Notes under the pieces: model-generated
Database searches by the model: none
Seen by the model: the letters and a program-made list of their open reading frames with translations, nothing else
Told to the model about the DNA's origin: nothing
Position numbers and translations under genes: made by a program
In this document: in pieces, positions 1 through 10,243 of the stretch
Numbering within the stretch: the first letter of the stretch is position 1
Layout of the letters: each line of letters opens with the position of its first letter
DNA from: Lewinellaceae bacterium
GTDB taxonomy: Bacteria; Bacteroidota; Bacteroidia; Chitinophagales; Saprospiraceae
Assembly (NCBI GenBank): GCA_016711435.1
Contig: JADJSY010000042.1
Coordinates: forward strand, 1-61,921
Reading direction: 5' to 3'
DNA length: 61,921 nucleotides

Positions 1-480
1 TCATTGCTTATAAGCGATGCTTTGTATGATAATTTTACGGCCGGCTTTCTCTCCGGCCTTGTCGTGGTAGGTAAAAATGGCAATGATAAGGCGGTTAGGC
101 GTTTTTCCCGAAACCGCTTGTATTTTCCAGTCTCCACAGCGCTGCCGCTAAAATCATCCCCAGCGAATCCGGATATAGTGCGATGGGCAAATGCTGCCTG
201 CACCAAATCAGTGCTCACGGCGTCCCCCCAGTGCATCGGGCCCCACACCATGGTGTCGGGACAGTACTGATAAAAAGGTGGTATTCGCCTGCGTAAAAGA
301 ACATGCCATTGGGGTCATTCATCCATTTGCTGCGGGCGAAAAATGGAACTGGGAGCTAGTGCTGCTCGTTGTATTTGTTGAAGATTCGATATTGCCTGGC
401 TGCGCCCGGGTGTGTTCCTGACAGGAACAAATCAGGCTGCCGAGGAAGAGCACGGAGAGGATAGTCAATAGTTACTCATG
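1..480 (-). pseudogene. GH32 fructan beta-fructosidase (levanase/sucrase type), broken and cut by window edge
   Basis: Reading the minus strand with frame changes gives a lipoprotein-like leader (lipobox LICSC near 430) and then the GH32 N-terminal landmarks: WMNDPNGM with the catalytic nucleophile Asp, YHLFYQYCPDTMVWGPMHWG, STDLV, LPIALYPDSLGMI, SGSAV, IAIFTYHDK and QSIAYSND. GH32 enzymes release fructose from levan, inulin or sucrose, and the lipoprotein leader suggests a cell-surface or periplasmic location. At least five one-base indels separate these pieces, so no single reading frame is intact. The C-terminal part lies beyond base 1. It is the last gene of a minus-strand cluster with a fructokinase, sugar porter and fructose-type sensor. 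Family assignment is secure; whether the gene is truly dead or mis-sequenced is not. Confidence 0.72.
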
Positions 481-532
481 TATCTAAGGTTATTTTAAGT
501 TTGTTGGAATGACTGTGAATTCATAGTTGTCA

Positions 533-1383
533 CTATTTCGAGATTCTATTTTCGGGGGTGCCGCCCTGTTTCGTCGCCACCAGCGCTCCGACTGCACTAG
601 CAAATACAAGGCAATCGGTGTGCTTCCACCTTTCAAAACCGGCTCAAAAAGCCGCTAAAAGGTCGCCACTGCCGATGGTATCCTGCACTTTTACCCGGAA
701 TCCCGGCTGCTCATAGTAGCCTGTTTCATCCAAACAACCAGCGCCATGCCGGCCTTTCGTGAGGATGACCATCGGGGCTGAATTCTTTTTGATGTATTCA
801 ATTGCGATTTTTCAGTGCCGGAAATGCCAAGCCATTCCCCGATCGGGCAAGTTCCTCATCGTTCATTTTCACGATGTCGGCTTTTCCCAATAGTTCTTCC
901 ACCAGTGATTTAGAATAAAACGGTGTCCGCAGGTTGACATCAAAGCCCGGATGTTTGCCAGGTCGGCATAATCGAGCAGGGTTCTTTTATTGCGTTCTGT
1001 CCGGCAGGCTAGGCTGCCAAATATCAATGCACCGGCATTTTTTCACGAAGTCTTTCACCTTATCGTCAGGATGGATATAGTCCCATGCTACCGGACTGAC
1101 GATTTCATGGGACGGCGAACCGTTTTTGTCGAGTGCCACATTGACGATACCGGTCGGGAAGGTGTTGTCCGTTTGAATCAATTCGACAGAGACCCCGATG
1201 TTTTCAAAAATCGCTTGAGTTCCTTGCCCAAATCATCATCGCCTGTTTTACTGATCATTCTGGATTCCAGACCCAGTTGGTTGGCGTGAAACGCGACATT
1301 CATGGGCGCGCCGCGCTTTTGCGCGGTCGGTAGCACATCCCAAAGGGTTTTCCTCCAAAGCATATAATGGCAGGATTCGACAT
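533..1383 (-). pseudogene. PfkB-family fructokinase, frameshifted
   Basis: The start is taken at the ATG at 1383 (MSNPAIICFGG). The family pattern follows in alternating frames: LWDVLPT, GAPMNVAFHANQLGLESRMISKTGDDDLGKEL, then FPTGIVNVALDKNGSPS, and near the C-terminus DTIGSGD. That last motif is the PfkB signature 2 carrying the catalytic Asp. The frame ending in a TAG at 533 supplies a plausible C-terminus. Length (about 280 codons) fits fructokinases. The expected role is cytoplasmic phosphorylation of fructose imported by the adjacent MFS porter. Several single-base indels interrupt the frame, including one a few codons after the start. Confidence 0.68.
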
Positions 1384-1421
1384 GATTCTTATTTTAAAAA
1401 GGGCGTTTTGAAATGCATTTC

Positions 1422-2793
1422 CTAAACTCCTGCTCTCTTACAGGTATGTTTGAAACTATTTTTAAAAGCCAATTGCTTCTCCAAATCCTCCAGCGAGACC
1501 TGCTTCGTCTCCGGCATCATGCGCCAGACCCAAATCAGTTGGAGTACCATCATAAAAGCGAAGATTGCAAATACGGTTGCCGCCCCGATTTTGGTGAACA
1601 ACACCGGCACTAGCGATGGGATGGCTGCTGCCAGTACCCAATGAACGGAGCTTCCGAACGCCTGCCCGTTTGCCCGTAAATGATTGGGAAAGATTTCCGA
1701 AATAAACACCCAGATGACGGTTCCCTGTCCGATGGCATGCGCCGCAATAAACAGGAACAGGAAAACCGGCACAGCCATGCCCTTGATGCCCAAGGCAAAG
1801 GTGACGGCCACCAGGGACAACGACACGATGTAGCCCACCGAACCGATAAGCATCAGCTGCCTCCTTCCAAACCGGTCAATCAGCGACAAACCGATGAGTG
1901 TAAAAATGAGGTTGGTGACACCGATGCCTACGCTGCTCAGAAGCGCCGAACTTTTTTCCAGACCTGCTATTTCGAAGATGCGGGGAGCATAGTATAAAAA
2001 GGCGTTGATGCCTGAAAACTGGTTGAAAAATGCCACCAGAAAGGCCAGCATCAACGGGAAGCGGTATTTTTTGCTGAAAATTGTTTCGCTTTTATCTGTT
2101 GTCTCATGGTCGGCCAGGATGCCTTGCACTGCTGCCTCCACGTCCATTCCGGCATCGATTAACCGAAGCGTCTTGACGGCGGAAGTGCGGTCACCTTTTT
2201 TTACCAACAACCAACGCGGGCTTTCCGGTACAGTGAAAACCATCAACGTATAAATGAAAGCCGGAAATGCTTGTATGCCGAGCATCCATCGCCATGCATT
2301 TTCTCCGATACCGCTCAAGAGGAAGTTGGAAAGGAAGGCAAGAAGGATACCGAAAACGATGTTGAACTGGTAAAGCGCCACGAGTTTCCCCCGGTTTTGG
2401 GCTGGCGCTATTTCGGAAATGTATGCGGGTGCTGCTATCGTGGATGCACCGATTCCAAGCCCGCCCAGGAACCTGAAAAAAAGCGAATACCCAGGGATCG
2501 CCCGCCAGTGCGGAACCTACCGCCGACACAAGATAAAAACACCAATCCAGATGAGGGTCTTTTTTTCGCCCTAATTTATCAGTAGGAATGCCGCCGAATA
2601 TAGCGCCGATCACGGTTCCCCAGAGGGCAGAGGCCATTACGATAAAGCCGTGGAAGAATTCTCCTTTTTGCCAGAGAGCCTGAAGGGAAAGGTCGGCGCC
2701 GGAAATTACGACCGTATCAAATCCGAATAAGAAACCGGCGAACGCAACGGTTATCGACCAAAATAAAATCTTGCGATGATTCATGTATGCCAT
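1422..2793 (-). CDS. MFS sugar porter (fructose/hexose importer), frameshifted
   Basis: This is a sugar-porter-family major facilitator of about 450 residues. The N-terminal half begins at 2793 with FGFDTVVISGA and carries the loop 2-3 motif DKLGRKK. The C-terminal half contains PESPRWLL, the QFSGINAFLYYAPRIFE motif, DRFGRRQ and the terminal PETK. These are classic sugar-porter signatures (GLUT/XylE group). The two halves lie in different frames that overlap around 2380-2560, implying at least two indels near the GRKK segment. It sits between the fructokinase and the sensor-regulator gene, so fructose is the likely substrate, by context only. Confidence 0.75.
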
Positions 2794-2804
2794 TTTTAGT
2801 ATCG

Positions 2805-2812
2805 CAAAATTA
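2805..2812 (-). promoter_or_regulatory. Candidate -7 box before the sugar porter gene
   Basis: The minus strand reads TAATTTTG, a full match to the Bacteroidota -7 consensus TAnnTTTG, 12 bases before the porter ATG. No convincing -33 TTTG lies 19-21 bases upstream. That is common at promoters that depend on an activator such as the adjacent hybrid sensor-regulator. Confidence 0.4.
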
Positions 2813-2889
2813 GGGCGGGGCCAAACCGCAGGGCTTAACGATTATTCCAAAGTATCTTCAAATTTGTTGTAAGGAGAAAAATCTTTTAA

Positions 2890-2905
2890 GTTGATGGAAA
2901 TCAAC
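2890..2905. promoter_or_regulatory. Perfect 6-bp inverted repeat, candidate regulator site
   Basis: GTTGAT and ATCAAC flank the four bases GGAA. The site lies about 80 bases upstream of the candidate -7 box of the sugar porter, in the only sizeable gap of the fructose cluster. A binding site for the AraC-type output domain of the neighbouring regulator is possible. This is inference from position and symmetry alone. Confidence 0.25.
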
Positions 2906-2983
2906 AAGTTGGACTTATTGTAAAAAGGACGGGAAAGGGATGGGACCTTAAGTTTTGTTGCAGCAATCTTGAGGATTGTTTCA

Positions 2984-5759
2984 CTATTCCTTCTTCCTGA
3001 ACGCCGTCGGCGACACCCCATACCTCGACCGGAACACCGTCGAAAAATAATCAGGAGCGGAATAGCCCACTTGGTAGGCGATCTCGGCCACGGAAAGCTT
3101 GCCCACCAACAGCAGTTCCTCCGATTTTTTCAAACGGATATTCTGAATGTAGTCACTGATGCTCTCCCCAAGCAAGGCATTCACCTTGCGATAAAGCTGC
3201 GATCTCGACAGACCGAACTCCTGACAGAGGTCGACTACCTGAAAATCCTGGCGGGCGTAATGCTTCTCAATGTACACTACGAATTTTTGGATAAAATCCC
3301 GGTCGAGCGGAGCGGTCGTTTCGGGCAATTTCATCATCAGGGCCTCCGGGGCAAGAACCAACAGGCGGTTGCTGTAACTTTCTCGCAACACCTGGCGGTT
3401 GAGCAGCAAAGATTTGATTTTTGCCAACAGGAACTGGACGTTAAAGGGTTTGGTGATGTACGAGTCGGCGCCCGTTTCCGTACCTTCTATTTGCTGCTCT
3501 ATGGTACTTTGGGCAGAAAGCAATATGATGGGGATGTGCGAGGTGCGGAGGTCCGATTTCAGGGTTCGGACGATTTCCAGCCCGTTCATACCCGGCAGCA
3601 TGATATCGCAAATGATGAGATCGGGAGTACTGTCGAACGCTTTTTGCAAACCCTCATTCCCTTCCATTGCCTGTACGACCTGAAAGGTGCGGCTGAGTTT
3701 TTTTCTTAAAAAATATTGCAGGTCTTCATTGTCTTCGATAACAAGAACTTGCTGGGTGTCTACTGTGTTTTCATCTTCTACCTCGGAAGCGTCCGGTTCC
3801 ATGCCCGAAGCGAGGAAAAATTCTTCGCTGGAGAGATATTGAACCTGTCCCTGCACTATTTGCTCCTCACGCAGGTGTTGCCTTCCCAACGGTAAAGAAA
3901 CAGTAAAACGGCTGCCCTTGCCTTTCGAACTTTGAACCGTGATATCACCGCCATGCAGCTCCACCAGCGATTTTGACAAAGAAAGTCCCAGCCCGGTGCC
4001 TGTCAACTGTTGATCTTCGCCCTGAAAAAAAGGTTCGAACACATGTTTCAATTCCGTAGCCGTCATTCCTTTGCCCGTGTCTTCAACACTGAGTTTTACC
4101 TTGTTTTCAAAATTATCAACTGAAATGGAGAGGTGGATTTTGCCGCCATCGGAGGTGAATTTAAAGGTGTTGGACAGCAGGTTGAACAGCACTTTATCCA
4201 TCATACCGGCGTCGAACCAAATGGGCAACTGCTCATGCCGGGAGATCAATTGAAAATCAATACCCCTGGTTTGGGCCGTTTTGCTATAGGATTCCATGAT
4301 ATTTCGGACAAATGCTATTAAGTCATTTTCACTGGCACGCAGCTTCAATTGCTGGCTTTCCACTTTGCGAAAATCCATAAGCTGGTTGACGAGCCGGAGC
4401 AGCCGGAAAGCGTTTTGCCGGATATGGCCGATGCTCTGCTGGACATCATTACCAAGTATTTTTGAGGGCAGCAACTCCTCAGCAAAGCCCAAAATCAATG
4501 TCAGCGGTGTGCGGAATTCGTGACTGATATTGGTGAAAAAATCCACCTTAGCCTGGGTGGCTTGTCTGACTTCTTCTGACATTTCAACGAGTTGCCGCTC
4601 ATGTTCCAGTATCTCCTGATTTTTCTTTTCGAGACTTTGGTAGGCAAGCTGTTTAGAACGCAAGGATTTCCATAAAAACACGCCCAGTACCAGCGCCAGC
4701 AGCAGACTGGATAACAATACGAAAATGTAAACCCTTTGGTTAGCGTAAATATTTTTCAATGCCTTCAACGCGTTCACCTGCTCATCGATACTCTCTTGAA
4801 GGCTGAAGACTTTCTTCATTTGGTTGTGCAGAATTCGGGCGTTGGTATGGTCGATGACGATGGTTTCGAGCGTATTTTCCTTTTTATAGGGCAAGTTGAT
4901 CAACACAGAAAGGGAAAGCCGAATCGCTTCCGCGCCCCCGGTCGGGTAAAGTATAGAGGCGTCAAGAATGTCATCTTCCACAGCCTGTATGCCACGTCCC
5001 GTGCCAGGGATGCCGTCTATGCCGACGAAGAGCATATCTTTAGCCCGGCCCATGTCCTGAGCTATTTTATAGGCCATTTCTGCAAACAGGTCGGTGTGGC
5101 CAAAGATGGCGTTGGCTTCCGGGTGCTGACGCAGTATTTCAGGTAAAAATTCATTGATGTCATCCAGCCCACCCTTCGTTTCTAGCGTAGCCACCACCTC
5201 GACGCCGGGTGTCGGGACAATACCATCCTGAAATCCCCGGTTGCGTGCAGCGCCGGGCGAAATGGGCAGCGGCAAAAGGATTTCAATGACCTTAGCCTGT
5301 CCATTCATGCGGTTGGCAACATAGCGGCCGGCCGTTTTCCCGATTTCATAATTATTGGCTCCGATGTAAGCAGTATAAAGTTCAGAATCCGTCTTCCTGT
5401 CAATCAAAACTACCGGGATGCCAGCCTTATAAACCGCTTCGATGACATCCGTGAGCGGCCTGGCTTCGTTAGGCGAAACGAGCAGTATGTCAATGCCATC
5501 TGCTACAAGTTGCTTTATTTGCTGCTCCTGTAATTCATTGTTATTCCCGGCAACTTTTATTTTAAAATCCAATTCAGGATGCAGGAGAAGTTCCCGCTGC
5601 ATTTCACCATTCATGACGTCCCTCCAAGGGTCGTCGCAGCATTGTGAGAAACCAATACGGTAGGTTTTCACAGTAGAGGCCTGTTGGCAGCTTTGCAATA
5701 CGAAGATTAGCCAGCCAACTACAAATAATAAAACTATGTTCCCTAAAAACCTTTTTCAA
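2984..5759 (-). CDS. Hybrid two-component sensor-regulator with periplasmic sugar-binding domain (BT1754-like)
   Basis: Numbered on the uninterrupted 904-residue frame (2984-5698), the order is: periplasmic type-1 (LacI/RbsB-like) sugar-binding domain about 12-295; one membrane span about 323-342; coiled linker; HisKA with phospho-acceptor His393 (SHEFRTPLT); HATPase with N box NLLSNTFKF and G boxes DTGKGM and GTGLGLSL; receiver with phospho-acceptor Asp698 (ICDIMLPGMNG); AraC-type DNA-binding domain about 805-904. This is the architecture of the Bacteroides fructose sensor BT1754, not of the propeller-type sensors. The frame opens without an ATG. A one-base deletion in the A-run near 5752-5756 would join it to a TTG at 5759 and a lipoprotein-like leader ending LQSC. 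It probably activates the neighbouring porter, kinase and GH32 genes. Confidence 0.88.
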
Positions 5760-5897
5760 AATATTATGCTATGTGCAAGTTGAACGCGTGCAAGCTATGG
5801 AGGTTTTTTTTACCAGTACAAAGAAAACGGGAAATAAATTTACAGGATTTAATGCTTAGCACTTGACGGCATCACCGGTTATGAAAAAGACAGCCTC

Positions 5898-6059
5898 ATG
5901 CAGGCTTATTTTCAACAGGTGCTGCAGCTGCACGGCCTGACGCTGGAGCAGCATGAAAAGAACCTGCGCATATTTGCCAATGACATGGATAAAATGCAGG
6001 AAATACTCGAAAATGCGGAAATGCTGCTGGATATGACCATCAAAGATGGGATGAGGTAG
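5898..6059 (+). pseudogene. DUF4296-like fragment
   Basis: From the first in-frame Met the frame encodes about 53 residues rich in Leu, Glu and Met (YFQQVLQLHGLTLEQHEKN, then MDKMQEILENAE). This resembles the core of DUF4296, small Bacteroidota lipoproteins of unknown function. The frame is open back to about 5850 but has no start, signal peptide or lipobox, so the N-terminal half is missing. It may be a remnant left when the region upstream was rearranged. Identification rests on pattern only. Confidence 0.4.
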
Positions 6060-6068
6060 AACTTAAGG

Positions 6069-6163
6069 AAGGTTTGATGGTTTGAAAGTTGGATGGTTTG
6101 AGGTGGTAACTCTTGGCCTTGAGGTACCATCTCAAACCATCCAACATCACACCGTCAAACCTT
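6069..6163. repeat. Intergenic hairpin, family 1 (loop consensus GGCCTTGAG)
   Basis: The left arm is made of GGTTTGATG-like units and the right arm is its approximate complement. The centre runs GGTGGTAACT, a short GGCCTTGAG loop, then GTACCATC. The same centre recurs at 28005-28150, 52397-52497 and 52603-52706, with arms of different sequence. Pairing here is imperfect. Confidence 0.75.
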
Positions 6164-6213
6164 CAAAATGGGATAAGGGTAAGATCGTTTTATATTTATA
6201 TTTGAAGCCATTA

Positions 6214-6404
6214 GTGACGCTCAAAAAACAAGTTCAAGATTTGACTAACCCCGCGCTAAGCGGGGAAAATGAACAAGGACAAATACAGATGGGTTTTAAC
6301 CCAAATGAGTGATCTGGGGTTAAAACCCGGTTGGGTTGATTTCTTTGATTCCCCCGGCTAAAGCGCGGGGTTAGTAAAAAGCATAAATTGTTTTTGAGCG
6401 TTAC
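6214..6404. repeat. 191-bp inverted-repeat element, MITE-like
   Basis: The outer ends GTGACGCTCAAAAAACAA and (complemented) GTAACGCTCAAAAACAA are inverted repeats. They continue inward as ACTAACCCCGCGCT against its complement AGCGCGGGGTTAGT. An inner pair, GGGTTTTAACCC and GGGGTTAAAACCC, is also self-complementary. It holds no gene. The end sequence recurs in degraded form at about 50042-50085 (GGGGGTTAATCAAAAGCATA, then TTGTTTTTTGAG), so it is a dispersed non-coding element. Confidence 0.65.
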
Positions 6405-6440
6405 ATACTAAGAATAATATTTATAAGCCCTTATCAACCT

Positions 6441-6472
6441 TTTGAGGCAACCCCGTTTTTTTCTTTATTTTG
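6441..6472 (+). promoter_or_regulatory. Candidate promoter for the 6492 gene
   Basis: TTTG (6441-6444), a 21-base spacer and TATTTTG (6466-6472) resemble the Bacteroidota promoter TTTG-N19-21-TAnnTTTG, with one base short in the -7 box. It lies 19 bases before the ATG at 6492. Confidence 0.4.
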
Positions 6473-6491
6473 TATCCAAAAATAACCGACC

Positions 6492-6806
6492 ATGAAAAAA
6501 TTTCCCTCTCTTGACCTAGAAGCGATCGACGACTTGCGCAAGCGCGGTTTTACCAATGATTTCAATTTGAAGGAAAGTTGTATTGTATGTGCAGGTTTGC
6601 AACTGGAACTTCACCCTGAGGATTTTGAGATCGTGGAAGTACACCGCTTTGAAGGCGCCACCAACCCCGACGACAGTTCCGTTTTGTACGGCATCGAAGG
6701 AAAAGACGGGCACAAAGGGGTGCTGGTAGATGCTTACGGCGTGTATGCCAATCCGGTTTCGACAGAGTTGCTGGCGAAGTTGCAGGTGAAACACGATCAG
6801 GTGTAG
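6492..6806 (+). CDS. Small conserved Bacteroidota protein of unknown function
   Basis: A 104-residue soluble protein without signal peptide or membrane span. It matches a small conserved family widespread in Bacteroidota, with recognisable stretches LRKRGFTNDFNLKE, LHPEDFEI, the DDSSVLYGI block and GVLVDAYGVYA. Databases often label this family phosphoribosylpyrophosphate synthetase, but it is far too short and lacks the PRPP-binding loop, so that name should not be used. The frame is intact. A candidate promoter precedes it and it appears monocistronic. Confidence 0.7.
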   Translation: MKKFPSLDLEAIDDLRKRGFTNDFNLKESCIVCAGLQLELHPEDFEIVEVHRFEGATNPDDSSVLYGIEGKDGHKGVLVDAYGVYANPVSTELLAKLQVKHDQV

Positions 6807-6915
6807 TCACAGGTTAAAATTCAGTCCGATAGACAACAACGTATGATACTACGTTAACTACCATTGTGCCTTTTGCATACTGGGGCATATCTTCCTTATC
6901 CGATTCAACACGCCT

Positions 6916-8876
6916 CTAAAAATCAATCTCCGGCATCTCCCCCAAAAACGCTTCTATTTTTTCAAACCTCGCATGGGCATGCAAGGGCTCAAAAAACGGG
7001 TCGCCCCGGCAAATCATCGAATCGCCGATTTGGTATTGGAGGGCGGTTTCCAGGTATTGGAAAGCCAGGTCCAGGTTGCCGAAGCAGGTGTGTAAAATCG
7101 CCAGATCGTACGAAACACCAACGGCTTGACCGGGCTGCTCTTCCAGCATTTTTAGCTCCTGCAAATAATGATTCGCTCTTTCCTGGTCGCCCATTTTGAA
7201 ATGCACCCAGCCTAAGCAGGTGGCACGATTCAGCCGGTAGCCTGCCGCCGGCTCTAATTGCTCGAAAATGACGAGCGCCTCCCTGTATTGTCCCTGGAAG
7301 GCAGCTATCCAGCCTTTGTTTTCCAACGCCGCCCGGTGATTGGGAACCATATCCAGCACTTTGTCAAAATAGGGGTAGCCTGCTCGACATCGCCGCTGAA
7401 GAGGTACGTGGCGCCCATGAAAAATAGCATTTCCATGGAAAGGGGGTCGAGTTGCAACCCTTTTTTATGCGCTGCTATCATGGCTGCATGGTCGCCCCGG
7501 ATGCAATGCAAAGAGGCGTGCGCATGGTGAAGACTGGGGTGGTTGGGATAGCGCTCCAGCCCTTTTTTGACCGCTGCGATGGCGCCGTTCCAATCTCGCT
7601 CAGAGAAACAGTAGTAAACGAAAAGCGCAAAATAATACTCCGGCGAGTCAGCGTCCAGCTCCGCAACCCTTTTTAGGTGAACGTTGGCTTTTGCATGGGC
7701 TTCCTTCCAGGTCGCGTGTCCGCCAAAAGCCATAAAAATGTGGCACATGCTCAACCAGGCGTGTGGCTGCGCAAAATCAGGCTCCATTTCGATGGCTTGC
7801 TCAAAATAGGGAATCGCCTTTCCCATGCCCTGTCCGGCCCATTGATTGAAATAATACAACCCTTTCAGGTAGGTGTCATAAGCCGCCATGTTCAGCGTAG
7901 GCGGTTTTACGAGCTGCTGCCCGTGCTGGTCTTCGCCGAGATGCTCGCGGAGTCGGTGGGTGATTTTCAGGGCAATCTCGTCCTGCACGGCGAAGATGTC
8001 TTCGAGGGTGCGGTCGTAGGTTTCTGAGAAAAAATGATAGCCGTCCACGCTACTGACCAACTGGGCGGTGATGCGCACCCGGTTACCCATTTTCCGGACG
8101 CTGCCTTCCAGGATATATGCAACGCCAAGCTGGCTGCCGATTTCCCGAACGTCCATGTTTTTGCCTTTGAAAAAGAAAGAGGAAGTGCGGGCGGTCACCT
8201 GCAAGCCTTCCACCTTGACCAAGGCGTTCAAAATCTCCTCGGCCATGCCGTCGCTGAAATACTCGTTTTCGGGGTCGGTGCTCATGTTGACGAAGGGCAG
8301 CACGGCGATGGATTTTTTGTTCTCTTTCAGCTTGCCTTTCAATTCGGAACGCCCCGGAACCCGAATGCCCGTATTCGTTACCGCAAATACCTCTACCGGC
8401 TCCCGAATGTTCTTGAATTCAAAGGAACCGACCGATTGGGTAGCGATAGATCCCTGGCTTTTTACAGCATAGTTCACTTCGTCGGACAGCAAAATACTGC
8501 CAGGTACGCCCAGCGACTCGATGCGGGAGGCAAGGTTGACGCCATCGCCGTACACGTCATTTTCAGTAAATACAATGTCGCCGAGGTGAATGCCGATACG
8601 CAGGGGTACAAGCAACGCCTGGTCGTCCAGAAAGGAGCGTTGCATAGCAATGGCGCATTCTACCGCCTCTATGGCGCTTTTGAACACGCTGAGGGTACCG
8701 TCGCCATAGTATTGCAGGATTTCCCCATAACAGCGCTCGTGCTCTCTTTGAAAAACTTCCCGGTGCCGCTGCCGCAGGGCTGCTGCGGCAGTTTCGTTCT
8801 CCTGCATCATGGCAGTATAACCCGCGATGTCGGTGAACATAATGGCGGCAAGACGGCGAATGGAATGCTTAGGCAT
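6916..8876 (-). CDS. Class III adenylate/guanylate cyclase with TolB-like domain and TPRs, one frameshift
   Basis: The product is about 650 residues. Residues 1-170 form a class III nucleotide cyclase catalytic domain with metal-binding Asp in FTDIAGYT and GDGTLSVF and the VNLASRIES helix. Next come a TolB-N/FlgO-like segment (SIAVLPFVNMSTDPENEYF) and tetratricopeptide repeats. The N-terminal 523 residues (7305-8876) and the last 147 (6916-7359) are in different frames that overlap near 7330-7360, consistent with one indel. Nucleotide specificity cannot be called by eye. No signal peptide is present, so it is probably cytoplasmic signalling. A TACTTTTG box lies 23 bases upstream. Confidence 0.82.
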
Positions 8877-8899
8877 TTGGTCAGGAAGTTAGTTGTCGC

Positions 8900-8907
8900 C
8901 AAAAGTA
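8900..8907 (-). promoter_or_regulatory. Candidate -7 box of the cyclase gene
   Basis: TACTTTTG on the minus strand matches TAnnTTTG fully and is about 23 bases from the cyclase ATG. A clear -33 TTTG at the right spacing is not seen. Confidence 0.4.
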
Positions 8908-9104
8908 ACGTATTAGGGGTGCAACTTATGAGTTTCTAACAAGGCAAAGAAAATAAGATGCATTCATAAGGCTTGCCGGACTTGCGGTTGCAAAGGGTGT
9001 GACCAAAAAAACACGAACGCGGCGCTTGGGGCATCGGTTAGAGGGATGCGAGAGGCCCCGTCGAGGCCGAACAGGTTTGGCGGCGGCATGGACAGAAAGC
9101 CTTT

Positions 9105-9114
9105 GTTAGCAACA
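9105..9114 (+). repeat. Left copy of an inverted repeat flanking the propeller gene
   Basis: GTTAGCAACA here is mirrored as TGTTGCTAAC at 10244-10253. Going outward, both flanks also share a GCTTTC-CTG-like and GCCAAAC sequence. The 1.1-kb gene between them is markedly more AT-rich than its neighbours, which suggests a cassette acquired as a unit. The otherwise gene-free 8877-9120 stretch holds nothing else recognisable. Confidence 0.45.
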
Positions 9115-9120
9115 GTTTTT

Positions 9121-10227
9121 TTAATTCGTCCAAGGCTCTTTATCTGAAGCATTCACGAATTTTTCACCGTCAAAAATGCATAATCCTTGCCAAGTTCCAA
9201 ACCAAAGTTGTCCTTTGTTATCTTCAAAGATACTAAGAACAAGATTTGAAGTTAATCCGTTTTCAGTAGTGTATAATGTGAAATTTGTCCCATCATATTT
9301 ATATACTCCAACATTTTCTGCCGTAAACCAAATGTTCCCTTTACTATCTTCATAAAACCCACCGGTTTCTACACCTTTAATAATTCCATCTTTTGTAAAA
9401 TTGGTGTACGTCTTGCCATTAAATTTACTTATACCTCCATAAAAAGTTCCAATCCAAATATTTCCTTGCTTGTCCTCCAAGATATCCGCAGTATTATTGT
9501 CGGTAAGTCCATTCTTGTTGGTTAAATGAGTAAATTCTCCTTTATTGTATTTGAAAATTCCATTTCCATCAGTAACAAGCCAAATGGTTCCACTTTTGTC
9601 TTCTATAATTTTAAAAACCAATTTATCAGATAGCATGTGCTGCGGATTTTCGACCATTGAATCTGGAAACGAAAAAGGCATAAACTTCTCTCCGTCAAAA
9701 TGGCTAACTCCTCCAGTCGCTCCAACCCATATTAGTCCACTTTTGTCAATTGTTAAACCCCAAATTTCCTCATCCTCACCTTGCAATCCTTCTTTTTTTG
9801 AAAATGTTGTAAATTTTTTACCATCGTATTTTATGAGTCCATCGGAAGTTCCAAACCATACATTACCTGCTTTATCTTCTACAATTTCTATAACCCTCAT
9901 ATATGAATTGATTCCTTCGATTGTAATTGTTTCAAGTGTTTGCCCATCGTAACGGATAATCCCATTTCCATTTGTTCCAAACCAATAGTTCCCTTTTGTA
10001 TCTTGATACATGGTCCTTACAAATTCCCTTACCATTCCGTTTAAATTGGTGTGAATTTGCGGAAATGTTGTATTTTGCTTCAAGACAGTTGTTTGGTTTT
10101 TGGTGGCGTTTTCCTCCTTCCCACCATTTTCTTTTACTTGTCCATAACAAGGAGAAAGATGAAGTGCGATAAACACAAAAGTTAGAATTCTTGACGAAAG
10201 GGGCTTTTTGCTTTTTATTTCTATCAT
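9121..10227 (-). CDS. Secreted two-component-regulator propeller-repeat protein
   Basis: 368 residues with an N-terminal signal peptide (SRILTFVFIALHLSPCYGQ). It then has about seven Reg_prop repeats of the form D-K-G-N-x-W-F/I-G-T-x-G (for example DTKGNYWFGTNGNGI, DKQGNIWIGTFYGGI and DNKGQLWFGTWQGL), which would build a beta-propeller. Such blades normally form the sensor part of hybrid two-component proteins, but here there is no membrane span or kinase, so this is a free periplasmic or exported propeller. The ligand is unknown. The frame is intact, the codons are A/T-rich, and the gene is bounded by inverted repeats, pointing to horizontal acquisition. Confidence 0.75.
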   Translation of the reverse strand: MIEIKSKKPLSSRILTFVFIALHLSPCYGQVKENGGKEENATKNQTTVLKQNTTFPQIHTNLNGMVREFVRTMYQDTKGNYWFGTNGNGIIRYDGQTLETITIEGINSYMRVIEIVEDKAGNVWFGTSDGLIKYDGKKFTTFSKKEGLQGEDEEIWGLTIDKSGLIWVGATGGVSHFDGEKFMPFSFPDSMVENPQHMLSDKLVFKIIEDKSGTIWLVTDGNGIFKYNKGEFTHLTNKNGLTDNNTADILEDKQGNIWIGTFYGGISKFNGKTYTNFTKDGIIKGVETGGFYEDSKGNIWFTAENVGVYKYDGTNFTLYTTENGLTSNLVLSIFEDNKGQLWFGTWQGLCIFDGEKFVNASDKEPWTN

Positions 10228-10243
10228 AATTTTATTTTTTCAT

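Noticed and set aside
3399..5663. Several plus-strand open frames of 60-240 residues inside the regulator gene
   Set aside because: They are antisense shadows of a strongly conserved kinase/receiver frame and show no family features.
1..5759. Complete polysaccharide utilisation locus
   Set aside because: No SusC/SusD pair is present in the window; only part of a fructose cluster can be claimed.
6492..6806. Annotation as phosphoribosylpyrophosphate synthetase
   Set aside because: The protein has 104 residues and lacks the PRPP and ATP-binding loops; the name is a database carry-over.
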